DNA from: Pseudomonas brassicacearum
GTDB taxonomy: Bacteria; Pseudomonadota; Gammaproteobacteria; Pseudomonadales; Pseudomonadaceae
DNA length: 64,000 nt
Assembly: GCF_003732265.1 (NCBI RefSeq)
Contig: NZ_MOBK01000004.1
Location: 1-64,000, forward strand
Direction: 5' to 3'
Made by a program: the position numbers and the translations under genes. Under the pieces are notes generated by a model. That model did not search any database, had not been told where the DNA came from, and worked only from the letters and a program-made list of their open reading frames with translations. Shown here in pieces: positions 16,486-25,889 of the stretch (within the stretch, counting starts at the first letter, position 1; each line of letters opens with the position of its first letter).

Positions 16486-16986
16486 TCAGTCATCCGCCTT
16501 GGCGAGCGTTTCGAGGCTGCTGCGGATACCGGCCTGATCGAGCGTCAGGTCAGCGTCGGTGACTTCCACCGGGGTGATTTGCACGGTGTAGCGCCATTTG
16601 GTTTCCGGCAGGTCGCGGTAGGCGGCGAGTACGCCAACGTAGCGGCTGCCCTCCTCCACGCTGAGTTTCAGCTCAACGGTTTCGCCGGGGCGCAGCTCGA
16701 GTTCTTCGCTGGCCACCAGGTCTGGGGCCAGGGATTCCTTGGCGCGTTCATACAGACTGAAGAAGTCGGCGTTTTCGAACGTCACCGGGTGCTTGAGCTC
16801 GAACAGACGCACGACAATCGGCGACGGACGCCCGTTGAGGTCCGGGTTCAGCTGATCGCTGGCGGTCAGTTTCAGGTTGAGCTTGGTGACTTTCGAGTAC
16901 GGCGACAGCGACGAGCAGCCGGCCAACAGCACCAGGGCCATGAGCGCCGTCAGCGTCTTGAAAAAAGCGGTCGAGCAGCGAGACAT
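16486..16986 (-). CDS. tssJ: TssJ outer-membrane lipoprotein
   Basis: The product is 166 residues from the ATG at 16986. The signal peptide ends in the lipobox LAGC (lipidated Cys24), followed by a beta-sandwich fold (LNLKLTASDQLNPDLNGRPSPIVVRLFELK) typical of TssJ. It anchors the TssL-TssM complex to the outer membrane. I prefer the start at 16986 because AAGGA lies 8 bases before it; in-frame ATGs at 16995 and 16992 are alternatives, and the former overlaps the FHA gene stop. It is in the middle of the fha-tssJ-tssK-tssL-tssM run. Confidence 0.93.
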   Translation of the reverse strand: MSRCSTAFFKTLTALMALVLLAGCSSLSPYSKVTKLNLKLTASDQLNPDLNGRPSPIVVRLFELKHPVTFENADFFSLYERAKESLAPDLVASEELELRPGETVELKLSVEEGSRYVGVLAAYRDLPETKWRYTVQITPVEVTDADLTLDQAGIRSSLETLAKADD

Positions 16987-16991
16987 GCGCA

Positions 16992-18188
16992 TCATCCTTG
17001 GTGGTCGGTGTGTAGGGTGGAAATCAGGCGGATCTGCTCTTCGTAAGCCTGAGCGAAGTCGCGGGCCAGCAGGCGTTCGCTCCAGTCATCGTCCTGACGC
17101 AGGGCCTGGTGATAACGACCGTAGGCTCTCCAGCGACTGCCGGAGGTGGCGAGCAACGGCTTGTTGTCGCGCTCGAAACGCAGGGTCAATTGCTGCGGCG
17201 AAAAGTGCTCCAGCGTGCCGCGAACGGCAGCGCGGCTGGCGGTCAGCAAGGCCACTTGATGCGCCTGCAAATCGCGGAACGCGCGGGAGATTGCTTGCTC
17301 GGCCGGCAACTGGCCCGGCTTGTTCGGCTGCAACAAAATACCCAGCGCTTCACCGGCATCGACGGCGAATTTCAGCGGGTTCTTTTGCGAGCCTTGCACG
17401 GTGGTCTGGGCCAGCCGCAGTTCGTTTTTCAGTTCGCTGCGGGTGCGCAGGCTCTGCTGCAAACCGCCGACGCTTTGCTTGAGCAAGCGTGCCGCGTTCA
17501 GCGCCAGGGCTTCGCGGGCGTCGTGGTCGAGGCCTTTGAGGTCCACGCCCAGCGCGGCGCCGAAATGCTCCCAGAAGCCTTCGCTCTGACGTTCGACCGC
17601 TTTCGGCGCTGGGGCCGGAGCAGGTTCGACCGGGGCGTTGATCAGCTCCGGGACCATCAGGCTTTCCATGTCGATACGGGCGTAGTCGGCGCGCTGACGG
17701 GAGTCTTCGATCGTGGTGCTCGGGGAGATCAATTGCTCGATTTCCGAATACACGCGTTCTTGCTGATCCAGTGCATTGAGTGGGTCGAGGTCGAGGAACG
17801 CGTCATCCGGAATGATGCTGCCTGCCGCTTGCGGACGGCCGACTTCGACGTCGAAGGTCGCCGGGTCACGCACCAGCCGCGCGCGGATCTCGAAATCACC
17901 CAGCACATAGACGCTGCCGTGCTCGATACGCATGGCTTCGCCCTTGCGCAGGCGTGCACCGCTTTCGCTGTTCTGGATACCGTTGCTGCTGGTATCGGTC
18001 AGGAAAAACGTGCCTTCGCGGTAGCTGATCAACGCGTGATGGTTGGATAGGTGCCGCTTGCGATCCGGGATGATCCAGTCACAATCCTCGCCCCGACCAA
18101 TCACGCCACCGGCCTGTTTAAAGGTCTTTTGGCACAAGTCCGTGGGCACGAATTGCTTGGTGTTGAGCATTTCGAAAACTAGTTCCAT
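16992..18188 (-). CDS. tagH: T6SS FHA-domain protein (Fha2/TagH type)
   Basis: The product is 398 residues. An FHA domain fills about residues 5-100, with the phosphothreonine-binding motifs GRGEDCDW (31-38), the RHLSNHH stretch (45-51) and TSSNG (66-70). The rest is the type VI FHA C-terminal region (SEGFWEHFGAALGVDLKGL...). It is the expected substrate of the kinase/phosphatase pair at 9007-10733 and switches assembly of the apparatus. AAGGAG lies 8 bases before the ATG at 18188; an in-frame GTG further up at 18209 is less likely. It overlaps no gene but starts 17 bases after orfX. Confidence 0.93.
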   Translation of the reverse strand: MELVFEMLNTKQFVPTDLCQKTFKQAGGVIGRGEDCDWIIPDRKRHLSNHHALISYREGTFFLTDTSSNGIQNSESGARLRKGEAMRIEHGSVYVLGDFEIRARLVRDPATFDVEVGRPQAAGSIIPDDAFLDLDPLNALDQQERVYSEIEQLISPSTTIEDSRQRADYARIDMESLMVPELINAPVEPAPAPAPKAVERQSEGFWEHFGAALGVDLKGLDHDAREALALNAARLLKQSVGGLQQSLRTRSELKNELRLAQTTVQGSQKNPLKFAVDAGEALGILLQPNKPGQLPAEQAISRAFRDLQAHQVALLTASRAAVRGTLEHFSPQQLTLRFERDNKPLLATSGSRWRAYGRYHQALRQDDDWSERLLARDFAQAYEEQIRLISTLHTDHQG

Positions 18189-18205
18189 GGTGATACTCCT
18201 TGCGG

Positions 18206-18346
18206 TCACTTGCCGCGATTGACCGCCTGCGGATCACCCAATGGGCGATAGGTGTTGTCGTTGTATTTGTAATTGCCGCTACAGCCGCCGAGGCCGCATA
18301 AAACGACGAGGGTCAGCAGGACGGCTTGCCAGTGACGAACAGGCAT
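18206..18346 (-). CDS. Small T6SS-associated lipoprotein (orfX)
   Basis: This is a 46-residue product. An N-terminal hydrophobic stretch ends in the lipobox LGGC (Cys22). The mature part is short and polar (SGNYKYNDNTYRPLGDPQAV). A small gene called orfX stands at this place, between the sigma-54 activator and fha2, in the P. aeruginosa HSI-II locus. GGAG precedes the ATG at 18346 (CTGGAGACCCTCTG). Its role is unknown; a lipidated peptide of this size would sit in a membrane. Confidence 0.75.
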   Translation of the reverse strand: MPVRHWQAVLLTLVVLCGLGGCSGNYKYNDNTYRPLGDPQAVNRGK

Positions 18347-18377
18347 CAGAGGGTCTCCAGGGATAGACAAAGCACAA

Positions 18378-18402
18378 AGCGCCGGCCCGATTGGGCGGCG
18401 CT
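18378..18402 (-). terminator. Hairpin between sigma-54 activator gene and orfX, possible attenuator
   Basis: On the minus strand AGCGCCG...CGGCGCT forms a strong GC stem with an inner CCC/GGG, followed by TTTGTGCTTTGT. The U-run is imperfect, so it may be a weak terminator or a processing or stability hairpin that lowers read-through from the first half of the T6SS operon into the second. Confidence 0.4.
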
Positions 18403-18439
18403 GTTAAAAGCGGTTGAGGTGAAATCGACGGTCATTTGC

Positions 18440-19957
18440 CTACCCATCGAAGTCGCCCAGGTTGATATTCAAGCGGCCGAGGCGGTACAGCAGCGTGCGT
18501 CGTGGCAGGCCGAGTTCGCGGGCGGCGAGGGTCTGGTTGCCGTCGTTTTTGCGCAGGCAATCGAGCAGCAGGCTGCGTTCGACCTGTTCCAGGCGTTCGC
18601 GCAGGTTCAGGCTGTTGTCTTCCGGCATGGCTTCCATGCGCAGGGAGAAATGCTCGGCCAGCAACTCGCCGCCCTCGCACAACAGAACAGCGCGTTCGAC
18701 CAGGCCTTTGAGTTCGCGCACGTTGCCGGGAAAGGCATAACCGGACAGGTGATCCAGCGCCGCATCGGACCACCGCACCGCATCGCGTTGCAGGAACGAA
18801 CAAGCCTTTTCAGCAAAGTGCCGCGCCAGGTCGAGGATGTCGCCTTCGCGCTGACGCAGGGCCGGCAACTCGATCGGAAATTGCGCGAGGCGGTAGTACA
18901 AGTCCTCGCGAAATTTGCCTTCGCTGACCAGCACCGACAAATCCCGGTGCGTCGCGGCGATGATGCGCACGTCGATCTTGTGCGTGTCGTTGGAACCCAA
19001 CGGGCGGATCTCGCCTTCCTGCAACACGCGCAGCAACTTGGCTTGCAGCGACAACGGCATGTCGCCGATTTCATCGAGCAGCAAGGTGCCGCCGTTGGCC
19101 GCGTCGAACAGCCCGGCGCGGTCGCGGTCAGCGCCGGTGAAGGCGCCTTTGCGGTAGCCGAACAGTTCGCTTTCCAGCAGGTTCTCGGGGAACGCCGCGC
19201 AGTTCTGCACGATAAACGCCTGGGAGCGGCGCGGCCCGCAATCATGAATGGCGCGCGCGACCACTTCCTTGCCGGTGCCGGTCTCACCGCGCAACAGCAC
19301 GGTGTACGGGCTGTGCAGGACTTTGCTGATCAGCGAATAGGTCTGGCGCATGGCCGAGCTTTTACCGATCAAACCGTAACCGCTGGCGCTCGGCACACTG
19401 ACCGGCGCTGGCCGCGAAACACCGGTCGGCTGACGCAAACGTTGCAGCAAGTGCAGTTGGCCGAGCACGAACGAGCCCAACTGACCGAGGGAATCGGCAA
19501 AGCCTTGCAGGTCGATGTGCCGGCGACTGGCGCACAGCAGCAAGCCTTCAACCGACTTCTGCTGATTGACCAACGGCACGCATAGCAACGACTGCCAAGG
19601 CGTGGCCTGGGGCGGCAGGAAACTGGTTTCGTGCAGGCTGCCGCTCAGTTCGCTGAGGCTCACCACACGGTTCTGGCACAGGGCGAATTGCAACAGCTGT
19701 TCACCGTTGTAATCCGCCGGCAGGCTCGCCGCTTCCCGGGGTTGCAGGATACCGTTCAGGCACTCGGCATTCATTCCCAGGCACGTGTGGGTCGCGTCCA
19801 GCAAGTACAGCTGTGTCAGTTCGCAACCGCTGAGCTCGGCCAGACCGCGCACGAAGTCACCCAGCAGCGCAGCGCCGTCCGCCGCGCGCGACAGGCTGGC
19901 GAACTGCGCCAGCAAGGCTTCGGCATACACCAGCGGTTGCGGCACTCGAGTGAACAT
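18440..19957 (-). CDS. Sigma-54-dependent transcriptional activator of the T6SS locus (Sfa-type)
   Basis: The product is 505 residues from the ATG at 19957. An N-terminal GAF-like sensor region (about 1-180) precedes an AAA+ domain with Walker A GETGTGK (224-230) and the sigma-54 contact loop GAFTGA (271-276). A C-terminal Fis-type helix-turn-helix (QTLAARELGLPRRTLLYRLGRL) follows. It should open RpoN promoters, probably for T6SS genes, as Sfa2 does in the P. aeruginosa HSI-II locus. I prefer 19957 over the GTG at 19966 because GAGG is 8 bases upstream. It follows clpV directly. Confidence 0.93.
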   Translation of the reverse strand: MFTRVPQPLVYAEALLAQFASLSRAADGAALLGDFVRGLAELSGCELTQLYLLDATHTCLGMNAECLNGILQPREAASLPADYNGEQLLQFALCQNRVVSLSELSGSLHETSFLPPQATPWQSLLCVPLVNQQKSVEGLLLCASRRHIDLQGFADSLGQLGSFVLGQLHLLQRLRQPTGVSRPAPVSVPSASGYGLIGKSSAMRQTYSLISKVLHSPYTVLLRGETGTGKEVVARAIHDCGPRRSQAFIVQNCAAFPENLLESELFGYRKGAFTGADRDRAGLFDAANGGTLLLDEIGDMPLSLQAKLLRVLQEGEIRPLGSNDTHKIDVRIIAATHRDLSVLVSEGKFREDLYYRLAQFPIELPALRQREGDILDLARHFAEKACSFLQRDAVRWSDAALDHLSGYAFPGNVRELKGLVERAVLLCEGGELLAEHFSLRMEAMPEDNSLNLRERLEQVERSLLLDCLRKNDGNQTLAARELGLPRRTLLYRLGRLNINLGDFDG

Positions 19958-19967
19958 CACACCCACC

Positions 19968-22616
19968 TCAGGCGAACTCGCAGGTCACGCTGGCGTCACC
20001 GTCGAGCGTGGCATGCACACGCTTGAGGCTTTCACCGGTGGCCATCGCGTCGAGCAAGCGGTCGGCCACCAGCGGCAGCACGTGCAGGTCGAGCAAATGG
20101 TCAATCAGGCGCGCGCCGCTGTCGCTTTGGGTGCAGCGTTCGGCCAGGTGATCGACGAGGTCCTGGGAGTAAGTGAAGTCCAGCTGACGTCGGTTCAGGC
20201 GCTCGCCCAAACGGCCGAGTTTGATTTCGATCAGCTCGCGCAGCACCGGGCCGCCGACCGGGTAGTAAGGCACCACGCGCATCCGCGCCAGCAGCGCTGG
20301 TTTGAAGTGTTTGCTGAGGACCGGGCGGATGGTTTCTTCGAGCACTTCGGCGGTCGGCCGCGCACCGTTTTCACAGAGTTCGCTGATGCGGTCGCTGCCC
20401 AGGTTCGAGGTCATCAGGATCAGCGTATTGCGGAAGTCGATCTCGCGCCCTTCGCCGTCGTTGGCCACACCTTTGTCGAAGATTTGGTAGAACAGGTTGA
20501 GCACGTCCGGGTCGGCCTTCTCGACTTCATCGAGCAGCACCACCGAGTACGGTTTCTGGCGCACAGCTTCGGTGAGCATGCCGCCCTCGCCATAACCGAC
20601 GTAGCCCGGTGGCGCACCGATCAGGCGCGAGACGGTGTGCTTCTCCTGGAACTCGGACATGTTGATGGTGGTGATGAAACGATCACCGCCGTAGAGCAGA
20701 TCAGCCAGGGCCAGCGCGGTTTCGGTTTTGCCGACGCCGCTCGGGCCGACCAGCAGGAACACGCCCACTGGCGCGTCCGGTTTGTTGAGGCCGGCAGCGG
20801 TGGCGCGCATCGAGCGGTCCAGTGCGTGAACGGCTTGCTCCTGACCACGGATGCGCGTGCGCAGGTCGGTGGCGAAGCTCGCGACCTTGGCGTTGTGCTC
20901 ACGGGCCAATTGCGCCAATGGCACGCCGGTCCAGGCGCTGATCACTTCGGCGACCAGACGCGGGCAGACTTCGAAGCTCACCAGACGTTCTTTGACTTGC
21001 AGTTCGGTCAGCGCTTTGTGCGTGTCGTTGAGTGCGGCTTCCAGCGATGCGACGCTTTGCGCTTCGTCGACCGGCAGGGTTTCGATGACGGAGCCTTCGG
21101 CGTCTTCTTCAACCGTGACGTTGGGTTCGACAGCAGCGGCTTCACGCGCCTTGGCCAGTTGCTGGCGCAGGTCCAACAGGCGTTCGGCGAGTTCTTTCTG
21201 TTCAGTCCACAGGGTTTCCAGCGCCGCCCTTTCGTCTTCAGCTTCTTCCAGCCGCGCTTCCAGTGCTTCCAGCGCCTCGTGATCGATCAGCAAACCGGCT
21301 TCGGCATCACGGCGCAGGGCCTGACGTTGACGACCGCCTTCGGCCAGTTCGCCACGCAAGCGCTCAAGGCTTTCCGGCGCGGCGGCGAGGCTGATGCGCA
21401 CGCGGGCGCACGCGGTGTCGAGTACGTCGACGGCTTTGTCCGGCAGTTGGCGACCGGCAAGGTAACGGGCAGACAGTTCAGCAGCGGAGACGACGGCGTC
21501 ATCGCGCAGGTAGATGCCGTGGCTCTTCTCGTACACCTGAGCCAAACCACGGAGGATGGTCACTGCTTCGCTGACGGTCGGCTCGTGCAGTTGCACCGGT
21601 TGGAAACGACGGGCCAGCGCCGGGTCTTTCTCGAAGTATTTTTTGTACTCGGCCCAAGTGGTCGCCGCGATGGTGCGCAGTTCGCCACGGGCCAGCGCCG
21701 GTTTCAGCAGGTTGGCCGCGTCGGAACCGCCGGCATTGCCGCCCGCGCCGATCAGCGTGTGGGCTTCGTCGATGAACAGGATGATCGGTTTCGGCGAGGC
21801 TTTGACTTCGTCGATCACACCCTTGAGGCGACGTTCGAATTCACCTTTGACGCTGGCGCCGGCCTGCAGCAGGCCCATGTCCAGCGACAGCAATTCGACG
21901 CCTTTCAGGACTTGCGGCACTTCACCGGCAGCAATGCGCGAGGCCAGGCCTTCGACGATGGCGGTTTTACCCACACCGGCTTCACCGACCACGATCGGGT
22001 TGTTCTTGCGGCGACGGGCGAGGATGTCGACCATCTGCCGGATCGCGCCATCGCGGCACAGCACCGGGTCGAGTTTGCCGTCGCGGGCCTGTTGGGTCAG
22101 GTTGTGCGTGAAACGCTGCAGCAGCGATTCGCCCGGCACGGCGGGTTTGCCGGTGGCCGGTTGTTCTTTCTGCGACAGGGCGAATTCTTTCAGGCGATCA
22201 ATGTTCAGTTTGGCCAACAACGCCTGGTAACGGCTGCCGGCGTAGCGCATCGGGTTGCGCAGCAGGGCGAGGATCAGCGCGGCCTGTTCGACCTGGGTCT
22301 GGCCCAGTTCGAGGTTGGCCACCAGCAAGGCATCCTGCAGCCATTGCACCAGTTCCGGGGCAAACACCGGGTTGCGCGAGGCGCTGTGCTCGACCCGCGA
22401 TTGCAGGGCGGCGCTCAGTTCACCGGCATCCACTTCGGCATCTTGCAGCGCGCGTGCGAGCAGGCCTTGCGGGCGCTCCAGCAGGCCAAGCAGCAAGTCT
22501 TCGACGAGGATCTTGCTGCCGCCACGGGCGACGCAGCGTTCGGCAGAACTTTCCAGGTCACGACGGGTTTCGGCGTCCAGCGCCTGGATAAGTTGTTGCA
22601 GGTCTACGTTGATCAT
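19968..22616 (-). CDS. tssH: ClpV (TssH), T6SS sheath-disassembly ATPase
   Basis: The product is 882 residues. A Clp-N domain (about 1-150) precedes the first AAA+ module with Walker A GEAGVGKT (211-218). A coiled-coil middle domain (about 415-520, rich in EALEARLEEAEDERAALETL) and a second AAA+ module with GPSGVGKT near residue 623 follow. The protein is a hexameric ATPase that unfolds the contracted TssB/TssC sheath for reuse. AAGGAC precedes the ATG. The N-terminus is that of ClpV rather than ClpB, and the locus context agrees. Confidence 0.96.
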   Translation of the reverse strand: MINVDLQQLIQALDAETRRDLESSAERCVARGGSKILVEDLLLGLLERPQGLLARALQDAEVDAGELSAALQSRVEHSASRNPVFAPELVQWLQDALLVANLELGQTQVEQAALILALLRNPMRYAGSRYQALLAKLNIDRLKEFALSQKEQPATGKPAVPGESLLQRFTHNLTQQARDGKLDPVLCRDGAIRQMVDILARRRKNNPIVVGEAGVGKTAIVEGLASRIAAGEVPQVLKGVELLSLDMGLLQAGASVKGEFERRLKGVIDEVKASPKPIILFIDEAHTLIGAGGNAGGSDAANLLKPALARGELRTIAATTWAEYKKYFEKDPALARRFQPVQLHEPTVSEAVTILRGLAQVYEKSHGIYLRDDAVVSAAELSARYLAGRQLPDKAVDVLDTACARVRISLAAAPESLERLRGELAEGGRQRQALRRDAEAGLLIDHEALEALEARLEEAEDERAALETLWTEQKELAERLLDLRQQLAKAREAAAVEPNVTVEEDAEGSVIETLPVDEAQSVASLEAALNDTHKALTELQVKERLVSFEVCPRLVAEVISAWTGVPLAQLAREHNAKVASFATDLRTRIRGQEQAVHALDRSMRATAAGLNKPDAPVGVFLLVGPSGVGKTETALALADLLYGGDRFITTINMSEFQEKHTVSRLIGAPPGYVGYGEGGMLTEAVRQKPYSVVLLDEVEKADPDVLNLFYQIFDKGVANDGEGREIDFRNTLILMTSNLGSDRISELCENGARPTAEVLEETIRPVLSKHFKPALLARMRVVPYYPVGGPVLRELIEIKLGRLGERLNRRQLDFTYSQDLVDHLAERCTQSDSGARLIDHLLDLHVLPLVADRLLDAMATGESLKRVHATLDGDASVTCEFA

Positions 22617-22629
22617 TGGTCATCTGTCC

Positions 22630-23637
22630 TTAATGAATTTTGCTGCCCAGGGTGACCACGCCGTCCGCTTTTTCGCGGCCCAGCCAACTGGTCCAACCCA
22701 AGCGACAGGCGTTCTGCTCACCGATGCGCAGTTCCGGGATTTCTTCGTGGCGCAACACCAGGCGAATGTCGTAATCGAGCGGGTCACGCAGGGTGAAACG
22801 CACCAGCGCGCACAACGGCTGGTAGCCGAAACCGATGGGCAGGAATTCGTGAAAGCGTTGCCAGTCGAGTTCGCGGATGTGAATGCGGAATTTGCCGCTG
22901 CGGTCGCGCACGTGTTCGCCCAGCACCAGGTCTTCGCCGAGCAGGCTGTTGGCGCGGCCCAAACGATTGCGCTGCTCGTCGAGGATTTCCACGCGGCGCT
23001 CGATGCATTGCTCGATGGTCAGCTCGGCGTGCTTGAAGTAGTAACGCAGCACGGCTTCGATCAGCGCCGCCGAGTGCGCCCGCAAACTGAGCAAGCCGAG
23101 GTACGGCAGCAGGCGTTTCCAGTTCAGTTCGCCGGCCTTGCGGATCTCTTCGCCACCCAGGCCAATCAATGCAAAAAGCTGCGAAGAGAACGGATCGAGC
23201 GCGCCGCTCTCGAAGCTTGCGCGGTAGCGGTATTTGCGCCAGATCGGCAGCATCAACCGTTGCAGGCGATGGTGGAACAGGTCGAGGAAGTTGCGGGTCG
23301 GGTTGCCGTCTTCGCTGTCGCCCAGGGCCTGTTCGCCGTAGAACGCCGGCAGCGGCGAACCGGAACCGACCAGGCCGATCAGGTTGAAACGCAGGCGCGC
23401 GCGCATCTGCCCATGCTCGTGGAAAAACTCCACGCGATCGACATCGCTGCCAGGGAAACCCAGGCTCGGGTTGGCCTGGAATTCCAGCTGGTCGTACAAA
23501 TCGTCCTGACTCAGGTGCGGGTGGGCCTCGCGCAGCCGGTCAACCACCAGCAGCACGGCCTGAAACAGCGAGTACTCGCGTATTCCTCGGGTCAGTCCGC
23601 TTAAAGCAGCGGCTGAAGGCCCATACGTGGTGTCCAT
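22630..23637 (-). CDS. tssG: TssG, T6SS baseplate wedge protein
   Basis: The product is 335 residues and matches the TssG/ImpH family. An N-terminal FFQAVRLL-like helix appears as LFQAVLLVVDRLREAHPHL, with later RNFLDLFHHRLQRLMLPIWRKYRY and the C-terminal LGRANSLLGEDLVLGEHVRD. It forms the baseplate wedge with TssF. Its start lies inside the tssF end (37-base overlap), so translation is coupled. Thirteen bases separate it from clpV. Confidence 0.95.
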   Translation of the reverse strand: MDTTYGPSAAALSGLTRGIREYSLFQAVLLVVDRLREAHPHLSQDDLYDQLEFQANPSLGFPGSDVDRVEFFHEHGQMRARLRFNLIGLVGSGSPLPAFYGEQALGDSEDGNPTRNFLDLFHHRLQRLMLPIWRKYRYRASFESGALDPFSSQLFALIGLGGEEIRKAGELNWKRLLPYLGLLSLRAHSAALIEAVLRYYFKHAELTIEQCIERRVEILDEQRNRLGRANSLLGEDLVLGEHVRDRSGKFRIHIRELDWQRFHEFLPIGFGYQPLCALVRFTLRDPLDYDIRLVLRHEEIPELRIGEQNACRLGWTSWLGREKADGVVTLGSKIH

Positions 23638-25388
23638 TGGTACACCTCTCCCTGTGTGCTTTTTACCCGCAGCTCGTGGTACGAATTGAGACTGGCGTAA
23701 AGCGCGAAAAACTCGTTAAGAACCGAAGCGAACACGAACAGGTCGCCTTCGCCGATGTAGCCTTCCGGGTCGATGGTCAGCTCGGTGCGCAACCCGCGCA
23801 CCGGCAAGCCGCGATGCAGGCGGTCGACGTGTTGGTGTTTGATCGACTTGAGCCCACCGAGCAGGCGTTTGCTGACCTTCTCCGCGTGCTGGTCGTAGTA
23901 GCGCGGCAGGTCGTAGGTTTCGAGAATCACCTTCAACGCATTGACGTCGGCCAATGACAGGTAGTTAAGCGACATGTTGCTGATCAGCTTCCACAGGAAG
24001 TCGCGATTCAGCGGTGGCGCATAACTCGGGGTCGCCGGGGTGATGTTGCGGAAACTGAGGAACTCCGGCGTCTCTTCACAGGCTTGGCTGATGTCGCCGA
24101 GCTTGAGTTTTTTCGGCAGGTTCTGGTTGGTGCACATCAGCTCGATCGACAGGGTTTCGTGGGCTTCGGTATGGCGGATGCCGAAGCTCAGGTAAGTGTC
24201 GAGGCCGTCATGCAACAGCGATGAACGCTGGCGAATGCTGTAGTGCGGACGGCTGGTGGGCACGTCGAAACTCGGGTCGTGCTCGAAGGATTCGAACGGC
24301 ACGTATTCCTGATAACCGAGACCGCCGGGCTTCCAGCCAGTGACGCTTTCCACCGAAAACACACCGCAGTTTTCCAGGTCGTATTCGGCGGGCAACAGCA
24401 GGTATTCGTCCTGCTTGCCGTCGAGGCGAATCGGTAACGCATCGTGCTTGAACAGGTTGACGATCGGCGTGCAGTACAGCTTCACGTTGTCCAGGGTCGG
24501 ACGCATGCGCAGGATGCCGCTCTTGCGAATATCAAAGCGCAACTCCAGGCCGCGCATCTGCTTCAGCGTGTCTTCCGGCAGCGCCTTGAGAATGTCCAGA
24601 CCGTTGACGTCGACGAACAGGAACTTGTCCTGGAAGGCGAAATACTCTTGCAGGTAGCGATAGCCACGGAAGGTGTTCAGCGGATACGGAATCAACGCTT
24701 CTTCTTCGGCAAAACCCACCGGTTGCACCCGGTCGCCGGGCATCTTGAACGCCATCGGTGTGCCGTTGACGCCATTGATCGGCTTGCCGGCGCTATCCAG
24801 CGGGATCAACTCGATGCCTTCCAGATTGCGCAACAGGCTCAGGTACAGCATCTGGCTGATGTACCGCTCGCCGGCGAAGTGCAGGCGCAAGCGGCTCAAT
24901 TCCAGCTCACCGAGATGACCGTCGGCGCTCATCTCCAGGCGCAGGCTCAACAGCGAACCGTCGCCCTTCACCGAGTACGTCAGCGCGGCCAGATCCAGTG
25001 CCTGGACTTCGGTCGGGTAGCAGGTGCGGAAACGGCAACGCACGTCTTCAATCGGAACGCTTTCAATCGGTGTATCACGATCGACCTTCAGCGCCGGGCC
25101 GGAACGCTTGAGCGGGTCGAACTGCAAAATGCTGAACGCCGGCAGCGGGCGCATGTAGTTGGGCCATAGCAATTGCATCAGCGAATGGCTGAGCTCAGGG
25201 AGTTCGTCGTCGAGCTTCTGACGCAGGCGCCCGGTCAGGAACGCAAAACCTTCCAGCAACCGCTCCACGTCCGGATCCCGCCCGGCCTGGCCGAGGAAAG
25301 GCGCCAACGCCGGGCTACGCTCGGCGAAACGGCGGCCTAACTGGCGCAGTGCGGTGAGTTCGCTTTGGTAGTAGTGGTTAAAGGACAC
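23601..25388 (-). CDS. tssF: TssF, T6SS baseplate wedge protein
   Basis: The product is 595 residues. It begins with the family pattern YYQSELTALRQLGRRFAERSP and RDPDVERLLEGFAFLTGRLRQKLDDELPE, both conserved in TssF/ImpG. The body and C-terminus (LFVFASVLNEFFALYASLNSYHEL) also fit. It builds the wedge with TssG. In related loci it directly follows tssE, but here 3.3 kb of cargo genes lie between them. Translation of tssG starts inside its end. Confidence 0.95.
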   Translation of the reverse strand: MSFNHYYQSELTALRQLGRRFAERSPALAPFLGQAGRDPDVERLLEGFAFLTGRLRQKLDDELPELSHSLMQLLWPNYMRPLPAFSILQFDPLKRSGPALKVDRDTPIESVPIEDVRCRFRTCYPTEVQALDLAALTYSVKGDGSLLSLRLEMSADGHLGELELSRLRLHFAGERYISQMLYLSLLRNLEGIELIPLDSAGKPINGVNGTPMAFKMPGDRVQPVGFAEEEALIPYPLNTFRGYRYLQEYFAFQDKFLFVDVNGLDILKALPEDTLKQMRGLELRFDIRKSGILRMRPTLDNVKLYCTPIVNLFKHDALPIRLDGKQDEYLLLPAEYDLENCGVFSVESVTGWKPGGLGYQEYVPFESFEHDPSFDVPTSRPHYSIRQRSSLLHDGLDTYLSFGIRHTEAHETLSIELMCTNQNLPKKLKLGDISQACEETPEFLSFRNITPATPSYAPPLNRDFLWKLISNMSLNYLSLADVNALKVILETYDLPRYYDQHAEKVSKRLLGGLKSIKHQHVDRLHRGLPVRGLRTELTIDPEGYIGEGDLFVFASVLNEFFALYASLNSYHELRVKSTQGEVYQWTPRMGLQPLL

Positions 25389-25412
25389 GGGGTACCTTCC
25401 TGGTGTTGGATC

Positions 25413-25889
25413 TCATGAAAAAACTGTCCTGTAGAGCGCGACTGTCAGACCGGCAACTACGTAACCGGCGATGAACAGGTACGGCAGAAAAGCCAGCCAG
25501 CCAAACATCATCGGGAACCCGGCGAGGCTCCCCAAAAACACATGGGCCAATCCATAAATCACCCATGGGGCGGCGTAAAAAGGGATGAACATCAACGGTG
25601 CGCGCCACACACTTCTCAAAATTTGCTGTTCGGTTTTCCCGTTCATTACTCGCGTCGCCCACAGGGCAAAGGCGATGTAGGCCGGGATTCCGAATGAGAG
25701 AACGTAGATCAACAGCATTTGTTGCCAGTCCAGAACCGACGCGTATCCGGTGCCCTGCTCGACCAGTATCAAAGACAACATCACCAAGAGCGGAGACCAG
25801 AGCGCCGCCCTGAAAAAATTTGGATTGGGAGTGGTAGGGACCGTCCCCTTTTCGCATTTTGGAATGCGCTCGATACCCGACCTGATCAT
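25413..25889 (-). CDS. Small polytopic membrane protein of the inserted T6SS cassette
   Basis: The product is 158 residues. About four membrane segments are visible (SPLLVMLSLILVEQG, MLLIYVLSFGIPAYIAFALW, APLMFIPFYAAPWVIYGLAHVFLG, LAFLPYLFIAGYVVAGLTVAL). There is no motif I recognise. It overlaps the gene before it by four bases (ATGA), which supports this start. The codons for CEKGTVP at residues 12-18 sit on a copy of the GTCCCCTTTTC repeat word found elsewhere in the window. An immunity role against a membrane-acting effector is inferred from position only. Confidence 0.6.
   Translation of the reverse strand: MIRSGIERIPKCEKGTVPTTPNPNFFRAALWSPLLVMLSLILVEQGTGYASVLDWQQMLLIYVLSFGIPAYIAFALWATRVMNGKTEQQILRSVWRAPLMFIPFYAAPWVIYGLAHVFLGSLAGFPMMFGWLAFLPYLFIAGYVVAGLTVALYRTVFS

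Noticed and set aside
19785..22655. Open frame of 956 codons on the plus strand
   Set aside because: It is antisense to clpV and the activator gene and shows only shadow-type composition.
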